IMG/VR virus record: IMGVR_UViG_3300042914_001893
Location: 1-39,695 of that record
DNA length: 39,695 nt
Direction: 5' to 3' (one strand)
DNA from: a virus
Part shown: one piece after another, positions 15,153 to 21,349 of the stretch
Numbering within the stretch: position 1 is the first letter of the stretch
Layout: each line of letters begins with the position of its first letter
The notes under the pieces: generated by a model
Database searches by the model: none
What the model was told of the DNA's origin: nothing
The model's input: only the letters and a program-made list of their open reading frames with translations
Program-made: the position numbers and the translations under genes

Positions 15153-15368
15153 TCCCGATCACGGATGGCGGGGTCGTCCCAATACCAACGAGCGTCGTGA
15201 TCAAAGAGAACCATCACGACGCATTCAGCGGCGGCGGGGAATGTGAGTATCGACTTCTTTGTACGGTCCCGCCATCCGCGTTTCTGACCGTCTCCACCAC
15301 TGCACTCCAATCGAGTGCAGGACTGGAGCCGATCACAATGACCGGCTCAACGACGATAGGAGATGATT
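15153..15368 (+). ncRNA. Structured intergenic RNA (candidate novel ncRNA/leader)
   Basis: 216 bases without a credible gene and with strong secondary structure. A 16-bp stem pairs CGGATGGCGGGGTCGT (15162-15177) with ACGGTCCCGCCATCCG (15263-15278), with two G.U wobbles. Inside it a perfect 10-bp hairpin, GCGTCGTGAT (15192-15201) with ATCACGACGC (15213-15222), has an 11-nt loop. Downstream are an 8-bp hairpin CTGCACTC/GAGTGCAG (15300-15307/15313-15320) and a 6-bp hairpin GAGCCG/CGGCTC (15326-15331/15343-15348). The ribosome site for the next gene comes right after. No poly-U tract follows, so this is not a simple terminator. No known ribozyme or riboswitch core was recognised. Confidence 0.6.
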
Positions 15369-15623
15369 ATGCCGATACCCGTTACTCTGGCCGACTTGCG
15401 CGCCGATGCGCAAATGCAGATCCAGCAGAAACTAGCCGAAGTTTCGCAATCCGCGCGTAGCCTGGCTGACCTTACAAGAGGTCAATACCTCGAATCCGAT
15501 GGCGCGTTAATGTACGCGCTCAACACAATTCAGAGAGAACTATCGGACGCAGTTGCGGCCGCACGGATTCTAGCTTTTCTACGGTATTGCCGGGAGGAAT
15601 CCAACAATGATAATCAGGAGTAA
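15369..15623 (+). CDS. Hypothetical helical early protein
   Basis: 84 residues, MPIPVTLADLRADAQMQIQQ..., nearly all helix with heptad-like spacing (QQKLAEVSQSARSLADLTRG). ATG 15369 is 6 nt after AGGAG (15358-15362); an earlier ATG at 15363 touches the ribosome site and is unlikely. The leader ACGATAGGAGATGAT is identical to that of the gene at 14406. Function unknown. Confidence 0.6.
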   Translation: MPIPVTLADLRADAQMQIQQKLAEVSQSARSLADLTRGQYLESDGALMYALNTIQRELSDAVAAARILAFLRYCREESNNDNQE

Positions 15624-15885
15624 TAAACGCGAATGGAACACGGTATCCAGCGCACCGGCAAAGATTGACATATCGCACGGCCAAGAGCCGAAAAGTTTTT
15701 CTGGTCGATCAACGCACCATGTTCAGATCAAAATGCACAACGGTTTTGCCCAACAGCGCATTATGCAAGTAAATGAGGATTGCTGTTATTTCAGCGATCC
15801 AGTTGAGATCGATATTGAAATGTTTGAATCGATGTTTGACCTTATTCGATGCGTTAAGAGAAGGAGTTCGGATAATGCAGAATAA
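15607..15885 (+). CDS. Hypothetical early protein
   Basis: 92 residues from ATG 15607, after GGGAGG (15590-15595), overlapping the previous gene's end by 17 nt. Mixed alpha/beta, with HHVQIKMHNGFAQQRIMQVNE and an acidic C-terminal helix (DPVEIDIEMFESMFDLI). No motif recognised. Its end overlaps the start of the next gene (15875). Confidence 0.6.
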   Translation: MIIRSNKREWNTVSSAPAKIDISHGQEPKSFSGRSTHHVQIKMHNGFAQQRIMQVNEDCCYFSDPVEIDIEMFESMFDLIRCVKRRSSDNAE

Positions 15886-16357
15886 TCCAGCCAGCGAGTT
15901 CAACCCGCGCGATCTTGACCACGAAATACGCGCCGACGATTGCCGACAAACGCGCAAATTGATAAGCGCACAAAAAGACCTGCAAGACGCATTGGCGGCA
16001 TACATTGACGCCGAAACCAAACAGCAATACGTATGGATGCGGGAACGATCCACGATGCGCAACTCTCATCCGGAGTGCCGTGCAAAATGCCCGTTAGAAA
16101 ATGAATTGCGTGGCAGTACTCGCAATGATTGTTTATCGTGCGTTGGTTGCCGCAACCGTGCTAGCAATTTTCGCAATGCCCGGTGCCAAGACTTTGACGA
16201 AGCTTTACGCGTTGTGGCGGAAATGCGGGCAATGATCGACCTCGACGGCGAAGCATTGCGAATTTGGGTTGCATTAAATGGCAACAATCAGCCGAAAACA
16301 AAACCAGCGGATCACGACATTAGACTGGATCCGCCAGTACCTACATTCATGGAGTGA
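15875..16357 (+). CDS. Hypothetical protein with cysteine cluster
   Basis: 160 residues from ATG 15875, chosen because AAGGAG (15861-15866) lies 8 nt upstream; a longer frame from 15773 would run through the preceding gene. The N-terminal half is a charged helix (QTRKLISAQKDLQDALAAYI). The middle contains CRAKCPLENEL, then CLSCVGCRNRA and ARCQDF, a cluster that could bind zinc or an Fe-S group. The C-terminal helix is VVAEMRAMIDLDGEALRIWV. Function unknown. Confidence 0.6.
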   Translation: MQNNPASEFNPRDLDHEIRADDCRQTRKLISAQKDLQDALAAYIDAETKQQYVWMRERSTMRNSHPECRAKCPLENELRGSTRNDCLSCVGCRNRASNFRNARCQDFDEALRVVAEMRAMIDLDGEALRIWVALNGNNQPKTKPADHDIRLDPPVPTFME

Positions 16358-16363
16358 TCGGTT

Positions 16364-16492
16364 ATGTTGCGTATAATTATTGTTGGGGCATGTTTAATGA
16401 CTGGATGCCAGGCTACGCGGGTAGCCGTCACAATTGCGGCTCCAATGAGCCGTCCAACCGATGGTCAGATTAATTTGACCATCACACGATGA
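16364..16492 (+). CDS. 42-residue lipoprotein
   Basis: ATG 16364 with GGAG (16351-16354). The sequence MLRIIIVGACLMTGCQATRV is a short signal peptide with a good lipobox (M-T-G-C, Cys15), followed by about 27 polar residues (PMSRPTDGQINLTITR). It would be lipid-anchored after cleavage. Small phage lipoproteins are usually outer spanins or superinfection-exclusion proteins. The early-gene location and absence of a partner inner spanin favour exclusion, but this is speculative. TGA at 16490-16492. Confidence 0.6.
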   Translation: MLRIIIVGACLMTGCQATRVAVTIAAPMSRPTDGQINLTITR

Positions 16493-16503
16493 GAGGACAT
16501 GAC

Positions 16504-16824
16504 ATGACGACGGACATACCATTCCGTCCGGGCTTGAGAGTACATCGCCGAATTGGGGAAAGTTTTGTTATTTTCGTCAAGGGCAAAGAGGATTTTATTA
16601 CCACGCTAACGCTCAAACATGCGTCCGGCGGAAAGGCCGTGCTCGAGATTAATGAGGGTAATGGACCTGAGATCGAGCATATGCGGATACATGAGGAGAT
16701 CGTATTTGGCGATGGCGAAGACGAGTGCGTGATTGTCCTAGATAGTGCCGCTGGATCTCATGCCAGTTTTCGGGCGCTGGCTGGACCAGCGGTTAGGATT
16801 CGGAGAAATGAGGAAACGAGATGA
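16504..16824 (+). CDS. CsrA-like RNA-binding regulator (divergent)
   Basis: 106 residues from ATG 16504, after AGAGGA (16492-16497). The first 65 residues follow the CsrA strand order: LRVHRRIGESFVIF corresponds to 'L.R..GESI.I', then DFITTLTLKHASGGKAVLEI to 'I.V.VL...GG.VRLGI', then GPEIEHMRIHEEIVFG to 'AP..I.V.REEI'. CsrA homodimers bind GGA motifs at ribosome sites and control translation. Here the arginine of 'HREE' appears replaced (RIHEEI), and about 35 extra residues follow, so RNA binding may differ. It ends in an ATGA overlap with the Sak4 gene. Alternative: an unrelated small beta protein. Confidence 0.45.
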   Translation: MTTDIPFRPGLRVHRRIGESFVIFVKGKEDFITTLTLKHASGGKAVLEINEGNGPEIEHMRIHEEIVFGDGEDECVIVLDSAAGSHASFRALAGPAVRIRRNEETR

Positions 16825-17576
16825 TACCAGGCATAACGAAAGGGAAAGCGGGCAAGCCGCCGCGCGTGCTGATATATGGCACGGAAGGCATTGGTAAAAG
16901 CACTTTTGCCGCTAATTGTCCAGAGCCAATATTCATCCCTACGGAGGATGGTATTGGTGAGATTGATTGTGCGCAGTTTCCGCTTGCAACGTCATACGAT
17001 GACGTTGTTAAAGCACTGAAGCAATTATCCACATTAGATCACGACTACGAAACAGTTGTTATTGATTCGCTCGACTGGCTGGAACGGCTGATTTTCGACA
17101 AGGTCTGCACGGAAAACAATGTCGATAACATCGAAAAAGCTGGCGGCGGATATGGTAAAGGTTACATGCTCGCTGTTACGAAATGGCGGGAGTTGTTAAC
17201 AAATCTTGACGTATTGCGCAACGATCGCAATATGGTCGTAATTTTGCTAGCGCATGCGAAGGTCGAGCGTTTTGAAGATCCGGAGAGTACGCCGTACGAT
17301 AGGTACGCTCCACGGCTGCACAAACACGCTTGCGGCCTTGTATGTGAATGGACCGATGCGGTACTGTTTGCGACTCGACGTATGCGCGTTGAAGTCGATA
17401 ACGGGGCCGGTTTTGGCCGCACCAGGGCGATCGCTCGCTCAATTGGTGCGGATGGCGGGGCACGCATTCTCCGAACTGTCGGAGGGCCAGCGTGCCTAGC
17501 CAAGAATCGATATGGGGTAACGGTAGATCTACCGTTATCGTGGAATGATTTTTGTAACGCAATCACGAAAGGATAG
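16821..17576 (+). CDS. Sak4-like RecA-fold ATPase (recombination)
   Basis: 251 residues. Walker A at IYGTEGIGKSTFA (about 18-30), Walker B as ETVVIDSLDWLERL (about 77-90), and a later strand NMVVILLAHAKVERF (sensor-like), the arrangement of phage AAA_24/Sak4 proteins. Sak4 proteins are RecA-core ATPases that promote single-strand annealing and usually sit next to an SSB-like gene, as here (17580). Start ATG 16821 overlaps the previous stop; GAGG lies at 16810-16813. Expected role: phage DNA recombination and replication restart. Confidence 0.8.
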   Translation: MIPGITKGKAGKPPRVLIYGTEGIGKSTFAANCPEPIFIPTEDGIGEIDCAQFPLATSYDDVVKALKQLSTLDHDYETVVIDSLDWLERLIFDKVCTENNVDNIEKAGGGYGKGYMLAVTKWRELLTNLDVLRNDRNMVVILLAHAKVERFEDPESTPYDRYAPRLHKHACGLVCEWTDAVLFATRRMRVEVDNGAGFGRTRAIARSIGADGGARILRTVGGPACLAKNRYGVTVDLPLSWNDFCNAITKG

Positions 17577-17579
17577 GCC

Positions 17580-18104
17580 ATGGATCTTTCAGGTTTTAAT
17601 GCACGCGATATCGAGCCAGCCAAGGGAACCAGCGACGTAATCCCTACCGGGAAATACGACGTAGTCATTAGCAAAACAGAAACGAAACCGACGAAGTCTG
17701 GCAATGGCGAATACCTACAATTGGAATTCACGATTATTCAAGGGCCGCACGCCGATCGAAAGGTCTGGAGTCGATTGAACCTCGACAACCCTAACCCGAT
17801 TGCGGTATCGATCGCTAGGGCTGAATTGTCGGCCATTTGTCGGGCGGTAGGCGTGTTGACGCCATCGGACTCCAGCGAGTTGCAGGATATCCCGCTTAAC
17901 ATCGATATCCGCATCGAGAAACGCGCCGATACCGGCGGCGAAACCAATGTCGTGAAGGGATTTTATCCAGCGGTTCAAGGCCAATCAAATCCGTTGCCTG
18001 ATGATATTTTTAACGGTCCATTAGTGCACCATCAGAAAATTGAGTTTCCGCCGAAAGCACCAGCGGCACCAACTGCACCAATTAAGGGCAAGTGGGGAAA
18101 ATAA
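17580..18104 (+). CDS. DUF669-type ssDNA-binding protein
   Basis: 174 residues from ATG 17580. Pattern: IPTGKYDVVISKTETKPTKSG, YLQLEFTIIQGPHADRKVW, LNLDNPNPIAVSIARAELS, ICRAVGV, LQDIPLNIDIRIEKR. This is the DUF669 family found beside phage recombinases and thought to serve as SSB. The C-terminus is Pro/Ala-rich (PKAPAAPTAPIKGKWGK), a flexible tail but without the acidic tip of bacterial SSB. It is the last gene before a strong inverted repeat and probably ends a transcription unit with Sak4. Confidence 0.75.
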   Translation: MDLSGFNARDIEPAKGTSDVIPTGKYDVVISKTETKPTKSGNGEYLQLEFTIIQGPHADRKVWSRLNLDNPNPIAVSIARAELSAICRAVGVLTPSDSSELQDIPLNIDIRIEKRADTGGETNVVKGFYPAVQGQSNPLPDDIFNGPLVHHQKIEFPPKAPAAPTAPIKGKWGK

Positions 18105-18115
18105 CCATCCGTCTT

Positions 18116-18199
18116 CCGTTGGCCATGGCATTGGATTGATCGTTTCAATTCAATATTTTAGGTTAACCCTGAACTGTCATCCATGGCCAACGGGTTTTT
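18116..18199 (+). terminator. Large inverted repeat, probable intrinsic terminator
   Basis: CCGTTGGCCATGG (18116-18128) pairs perfectly with CCATGGCCAACGG (18181-18193), a 13-bp stem followed by G and five T (18195-18199). The 52-nt interior folds again: ATTGGATTGA (18130-18139) with TCAATTCAAT (18145-18154), one G.U, plus the palindrome GGTTAACC (18161-18168). It follows the DUF669 gene by 11 nt. The long interior is unusual for a terminator, so a cruciform or protein-binding site is an alternative. Confidence 0.55.
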
Positions 18200-18203
18200 A
18201 TTG

Positions 18204-18267
18204 TGCGGGTACTGGTGGAGACTCAAAACTAATATGAGTCATCGAGGTTCGATTCCTCGAGCTTGCA
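18204..18267 (+). tRNA. tRNA-like element (degenerate, D-arm reduced)
   Basis: A perfect T arm is present: CGAGG (18243-18247), loop TTCGATT, CCTCG (18255-18259). Upstream ACTCA...TGAGT forms a 5-bp anticodon-type stem, but with a 9-nt loop (AAACTAATA) lacking the usual T33. The acceptor can pair GCGGGT with GCTTGC using three wobbles. Only about nine bases (CTGGTGGAG) occupy the D-arm position and no CCA follows. It is too short and irregular for a normal tRNA; it may be a decayed tRNA, a tRNA mimic, or an att-like 3' tRNA fragment. No integrase supports the last idea. Confidence 0.35.
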
Positions 18268-18306
18268 ATGTTTCGATGAGATGAGATGAGAACGAAAGGA
18301 CTTGAT

Positions 18307-19671
18307 ATGAACTATGATCAATTTCTTGAGCGCAAAACTCAAGTCGGATCACTGCACGGTTTTGATCCGGTATGGATGCCAGACAAATTATTTCCGTTTC
18401 AAAAAGCACTTGTCGAATGGGCTATCCGCAAGGGCCGCGCGGCTATATTCGCCGATTGTGGCCTAGGCAAGACCGCTATGCAATTGACGTGGGCGGAAAA
18501 TGTCGCCCGCAAAACTAATGGCCGCGTGCTTATTCTCACGCCGTTGGCCGTGGCATTTCAAACGGTCAGCGAAGGATCAAAATTTGGTATTGATGTCGTG
18601 CAGCGTCGCACGGGATTGGCTGCTGGAGATCGAATTGTTGTAGCCAATTATGAACGGCTCCATCATTTCTCGCCGGAGGATTTCCAAGGCGTTGTTTGCG
18701 ATGAGTCCAGCGTCTTGAAGAACTTCGACGGCGAAACACGAAAAGCCGTTACCGATTTTATGCGCAAGCGACCATACCGTTTATTGTGTACCGCTACCGC
18801 CGCGCCGAACGATTACATCGAGCTAGGCACGTCGAGCGAAGCTATCGGCGAAATGGGCGCTCAGGATATGATGAATAAGTTTTTCAAGAAAACGGAATCT
18901 ACGTCAACCGCTCGACAAGAACATATGGCAGGATTTTTTCGGCTAAGGCCGCACGCCGAACATGACTTCTGGCGTTGGGTATGTTCGTGGGCCAGGGCGA
19001 TGCGCAAGCCATCCGACCTAGGATTCGATGACCGTGGTTATGACTTGCCAGAGCTCAAAATCAACCAGCATACGGTCAAGGCTAACCGTCCGCGTGATGG
19101 TTATTTATTTGACCTACCAGCGGTTGGCCTAGCCGAACAGCGTAGCGATCTCAGACGCACCATTGATGAGCGTTGCCAGACTGTTGCGCAATTGGTCAAC
19201 GCGCACAATCAGCCATCCCTTGTTTGGTGCAATCTCAATGAGGAAGGCAAGCGCCTAACCAAATTGATTCCCGGTTCAGTTGAGGTATCTGGTTCGGATG
19301 ACGAATCACATAAAGAAGAAGCGTTTGCGGGATTCATCAAAAAGAGTATTCGGGTATTGATTACAAAACCAACGATCGGCGGCTTTGGCCTTAATTTCCA
19401 GCATTGCGCGCATCAAACATTTTTTCCATCGCATAGTTATGAACAGTTTTATCAAGGCATTCGGCGTTGCTGGCGATTCGGCCAACAGAAGCCAGTAGTG
19501 GTCGATATGATCACAACAGACGGTCAAGAAAACGTGTTAGCCAGTCTTCAGCGCAAAACTGAAGCGGCGGAAACCATGTTTGCGAACCTGGTCTCGATGA
19601 TGAGTGACGAGTTGAAGATCAGGAAAAGAAACGATTACACAACGAAAGAAGAGGTTCCGACATGGCTGTAA
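18307..19671 (+). CDS. SNF2/DEAD-like helicase
   Basis: 454 residues from ATG 18307 (AAAGGA at 18295-18300). Superfamily 2 motifs: IFADCGLGKTAMQL (motif I, about 48-61), VVCDESSVLKNF (motif II, DESS at 132-135), LLCTATAAPNDY (motif III), and GIRRCWRFGQQKPV (motif VI). These resemble SNF2-type translocases commonly found in phages beside a DNA methyltransferase. Its end overlaps the methyltransferase start by 10 nt, so the two are co-translated and probably act together on DNA. Likely role: ATP-driven remodelling or unwinding in replication, or protection from host nucleases. Confidence 0.8.
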   Translation: MNYDQFLERKTQVGSLHGFDPVWMPDKLFPFQKALVEWAIRKGRAAIFADCGLGKTAMQLTWAENVARKTNGRVLILTPLAVAFQTVSEGSKFGIDVVQRRTGLAAGDRIVVANYERLHHFSPEDFQGVVCDESSVLKNFDGETRKAVTDFMRKRPYRLLCTATAAPNDYIELGTSSEAIGEMGAQDMMNKFFKKTESTSTARQEHMAGFFRLRPHAEHDFWRWVCSWARAMRKPSDLGFDDRGYDLPELKINQHTVKANRPRDGYLFDLPAVGLAEQRSDLRRTIDERCQTVAQLVNAHNQPSLVWCNLNEEGKRLTKLIPGSVEVSGSDDESHKEEAFAGFIKKSIRVLITKPTIGGFGLNFQHCAHQTFFPSHSYEQFYQGIRRCWRFGQQKPVVVDMITTDGQENVLASLQRKTEAAETMFANLVSMMSDELKIRKRNDYTTKEEVPTWL

Positions 19672-20666
19672 AGGATCAGGTAATCACGCAGGAATACGCG
19701 CTCTATAACGGAGATTGCGTCGAGGTGATGAAAACGCTACCGGATAATTGCGTCGATCTTTCGGTATATTCTCCGCCGTTTTGCGGACTATATAATTATT
19801 CCAGCAACGAAAGAGACTTGAGTAATTGTCGCAACTATCAAGACTTTTTTGTCCACTACGGTTATGTGATTGCCGAAGTTGCGCGGCTGACTAAGCCGGG
19901 AAGGATATCGGCGGTTCACGTTATGGACGTGCCTGGCAAGGGTAATGGCGATACCGCAAAAATGGGTTGCGGGGCCAACGTCGGTACTGGACTAATTGAT
20001 TTTCCCGGCGACGTGATACGCGCCCATGAGGTTCATGGATTTATATTTTGCGGGCGTCGAGCTATTTGGAAAGAGCCATTGGGCGTCCGCAATCGCACCA
20101 TGGCGAAGGGGCTGGCGCATAAACAGATCGTCGAGGATTCGACGTTATGTGATGTTGCCAGCGCCGACTATTTGTTGATGTTTCGCAAAACCGGCGAGAA
20201 TGCGATACCAGTAGATCATCCTACCGGACTACAATCATACGCCGGTGAACGTACCATTCCTGCCGATCTCCAGCGGTATAAGAACCACAAGGGCAAACAA
20301 ACGGAGAATCGGTATTCACATTGGATCTGGCGTCAATATGCCTCGAGCGTGTGGGACGATATTCGTATTGGCCGTGTGCTACCGTATCGTGAAAGTCGGG
20401 AGCCAGAGGATGAACGCCACGTACACCCGCTCCAATTAGACGTTATTGAGCGCGCGGTAACACTATGGAGCAATCCCGGTGAGACTGTTCTGAGTCCGTT
20501 TTTGGGCGTTGGTAGCGAGATTTTCGGCGCAGTATCCAACGGCCGACGCGGTATTGGTATGGAGCTCAAGAGCTCATATTTTGCGCAAGCGGTCAAGAAC
20601 TTGGAACAGGTCAGCCGCGCGGTTGAGAATGAGGATTTGTTCGCTCATGCAATCTCGGAAGAATAG
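19662..20666 (+). CDS. DNA methyltransferase (N4-cytosine/N6-adenine, beta-type order)
   Basis: 334 residues. The catalytic motif IV comes first, VDLSVYSPPFCGLY (SPPF at 37-40), and the SAM-binding motif I comes late, ETVLSPFLGVGSEIFGAV (about 274-291), followed by GRRGIGMELK. This is the permuted beta-class order; HPLQ at 255-258 corresponds to the usual 'HPTQKP'. SPP(F/Y) is typical of N4-cytosine enzymes but also occurs in N6-adenine enzymes. The expected Asp of DPF is Ser, a modest deviation. No matching restriction enzyme is present, so self-protection of phage DNA is the likely role. Confidence 0.85.
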   Translation: MAVKDQVITQEYALYNGDCVEVMKTLPDNCVDLSVYSPPFCGLYNYSSNERDLSNCRNYQDFFVHYGYVIAEVARLTKPGRISAVHVMDVPGKGNGDTAKMGCGANVGTGLIDFPGDVIRAHEVHGFIFCGRRAIWKEPLGVRNRTMAKGLAHKQIVEDSTLCDVASADYLLMFRKTGENAIPVDHPTGLQSYAGERTIPADLQRYKNHKGKQTENRYSHWIWRQYASSVWDDIRIGRVLPYRESREPEDERHVHPLQLDVIERAVTLWSNPGETVLSPFLGVGSEIFGAVSNGRRGIGMELKSSYFAQAVKNLEQVSRAVENEDLFAHAISEE

Positions 20667-20853
20667 TCTTATTGAATCCGCCACCAATATCTTGATCGGG
20701 TATTGGTGCGCGGTTCTCACGCAATTAATCGTTTTCCCTATAATGGGAGTTGATGTTTCGCTGGACAAAAACCTGATGATCGGATTGGTTTTTACGCTGA
20801 TCTCATTATTACGTAGCTATGTGATCAGACGTGTTTTTAATCGCTTTGGATGA
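20647..20853 (+). CDS. Small membrane protein (DUF7220-like)
   Basis: 68 residues from ATG 20647, inside the end of the methyltransferase gene. MQSRKNSLIESATNILIGYW opens the protein, followed by two hydrophobic helices (IGYWCAVLTQLIVFPIMG; NLMIGLVFTLISLLRSYVI) and a basic tail (RRVFNRFG). The 'SL.E...N..IGY..A...Q..VFP' and 'R.Y..RR.FN' pattern is one I recall as a widespread small phage protein family of unknown role. Likely in the inner membrane. Confidence 0.7.
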   Translation: MQSRKNSLIESATNILIGYWCAVLTQLIVFPIMGVDVSLDKNLMIGLVFTLISLLRSYVIRRVFNRFG

Positions 20854-20859
20854 CATGAC

Positions 20860-21348
20860 ATGACCGACGATCAGATACGAATAACCTGCAAAGCCGCGCT
20901 AATCTATCGCCCAAAACACGAAGCGCCAGAAGATTGGGTGCAAATTGTTTTGCTCAATATTATCAAACGCATTCACAAATATGATCCGGAAATTGCAGCG
21001 TATTCGACGTGGGCATACCACATAGTTCGGCGCTTAAAATTCCATCATATCAGAATGCGCAAGCTTAAATACATTGTCACAGTGACGAGTAAGCTGAATG
21101 AAAACCACAAGATTGATGAGGATGAAAACAGCATCAATGGCGTGGTATCTGATGTTCGGCGCGCTGTTAACAAATTACCAAAGGATTGGCGATTTATTGT
21201 CAATGCCACGCTCGATGGTTATCAACCAAAAGAGATTGGCGCGGATCACGGCATGAGCCGTCAGAACGTCGAGGTGAAGTTGCGTCGGGCATACCAGATG
21301 TTGCGGGAACATCTGTTTGATTATTCTGAAATGATGATAAGAGGATGA
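20860..21348 (+). CDS. Sigma-70-like factor (phage-encoded), copy 1
   Basis: 162 residues. Region 2-like segment: EDWVQIVLLNIIKRIHKYDP...YSTWAYHIVRRLKFHHIR, as in sigma region 2.1-2.4 ('F..W...I..N...D..R'). Region 4-like helix-turn-helix: LPKDWRFIVNATLDGYQPKEIGADHGMSRQNVEVKLRRAYQMLRE. It is the size of an ECF-type factor. It could redirect host RNA polymerase to phage promoters, or be a late-gene activator. ATG 20860 follows the previous stop by 6 nt. Confidence 0.7.
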   Translation: MTDDQIRITCKAALIYRPKHEAPEDWVQIVLLNIIKRIHKYDPEIAAYSTWAYHIVRRLKFHHIRMRKLKYIVTVTSKLNENHKIDEDENSINGVVSDVRRAVNKLPKDWRFIVNATLDGYQPKEIGADHGMSRQNVEVKLRRAYQMLREHLFDYSEMMIRG

Positions 21349-21349
21349 C

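Noticed and set aside
15197-15460. Open frame crossing the structured RNA into the 15369 gene
   Set aside because: Different frame from the well-supported 15369 gene, no ribosome site, and it runs through paired stems.
17162-17731. Minus-strand open frame of 189 codons under the Sak4 gene
   Set aside because: Antisense of a gene with intact Walker motifs; spans a gene boundary, no ribosome site.
18222-18242. Anticodon loop read as CTA, i.e. an amber suppressor tRNA
   Set aside because: The loop has 9 nt, no T33, and the D arm is missing; the anticodon cannot be assigned, and the interrupted gene at 292 has TGA, not TAG.
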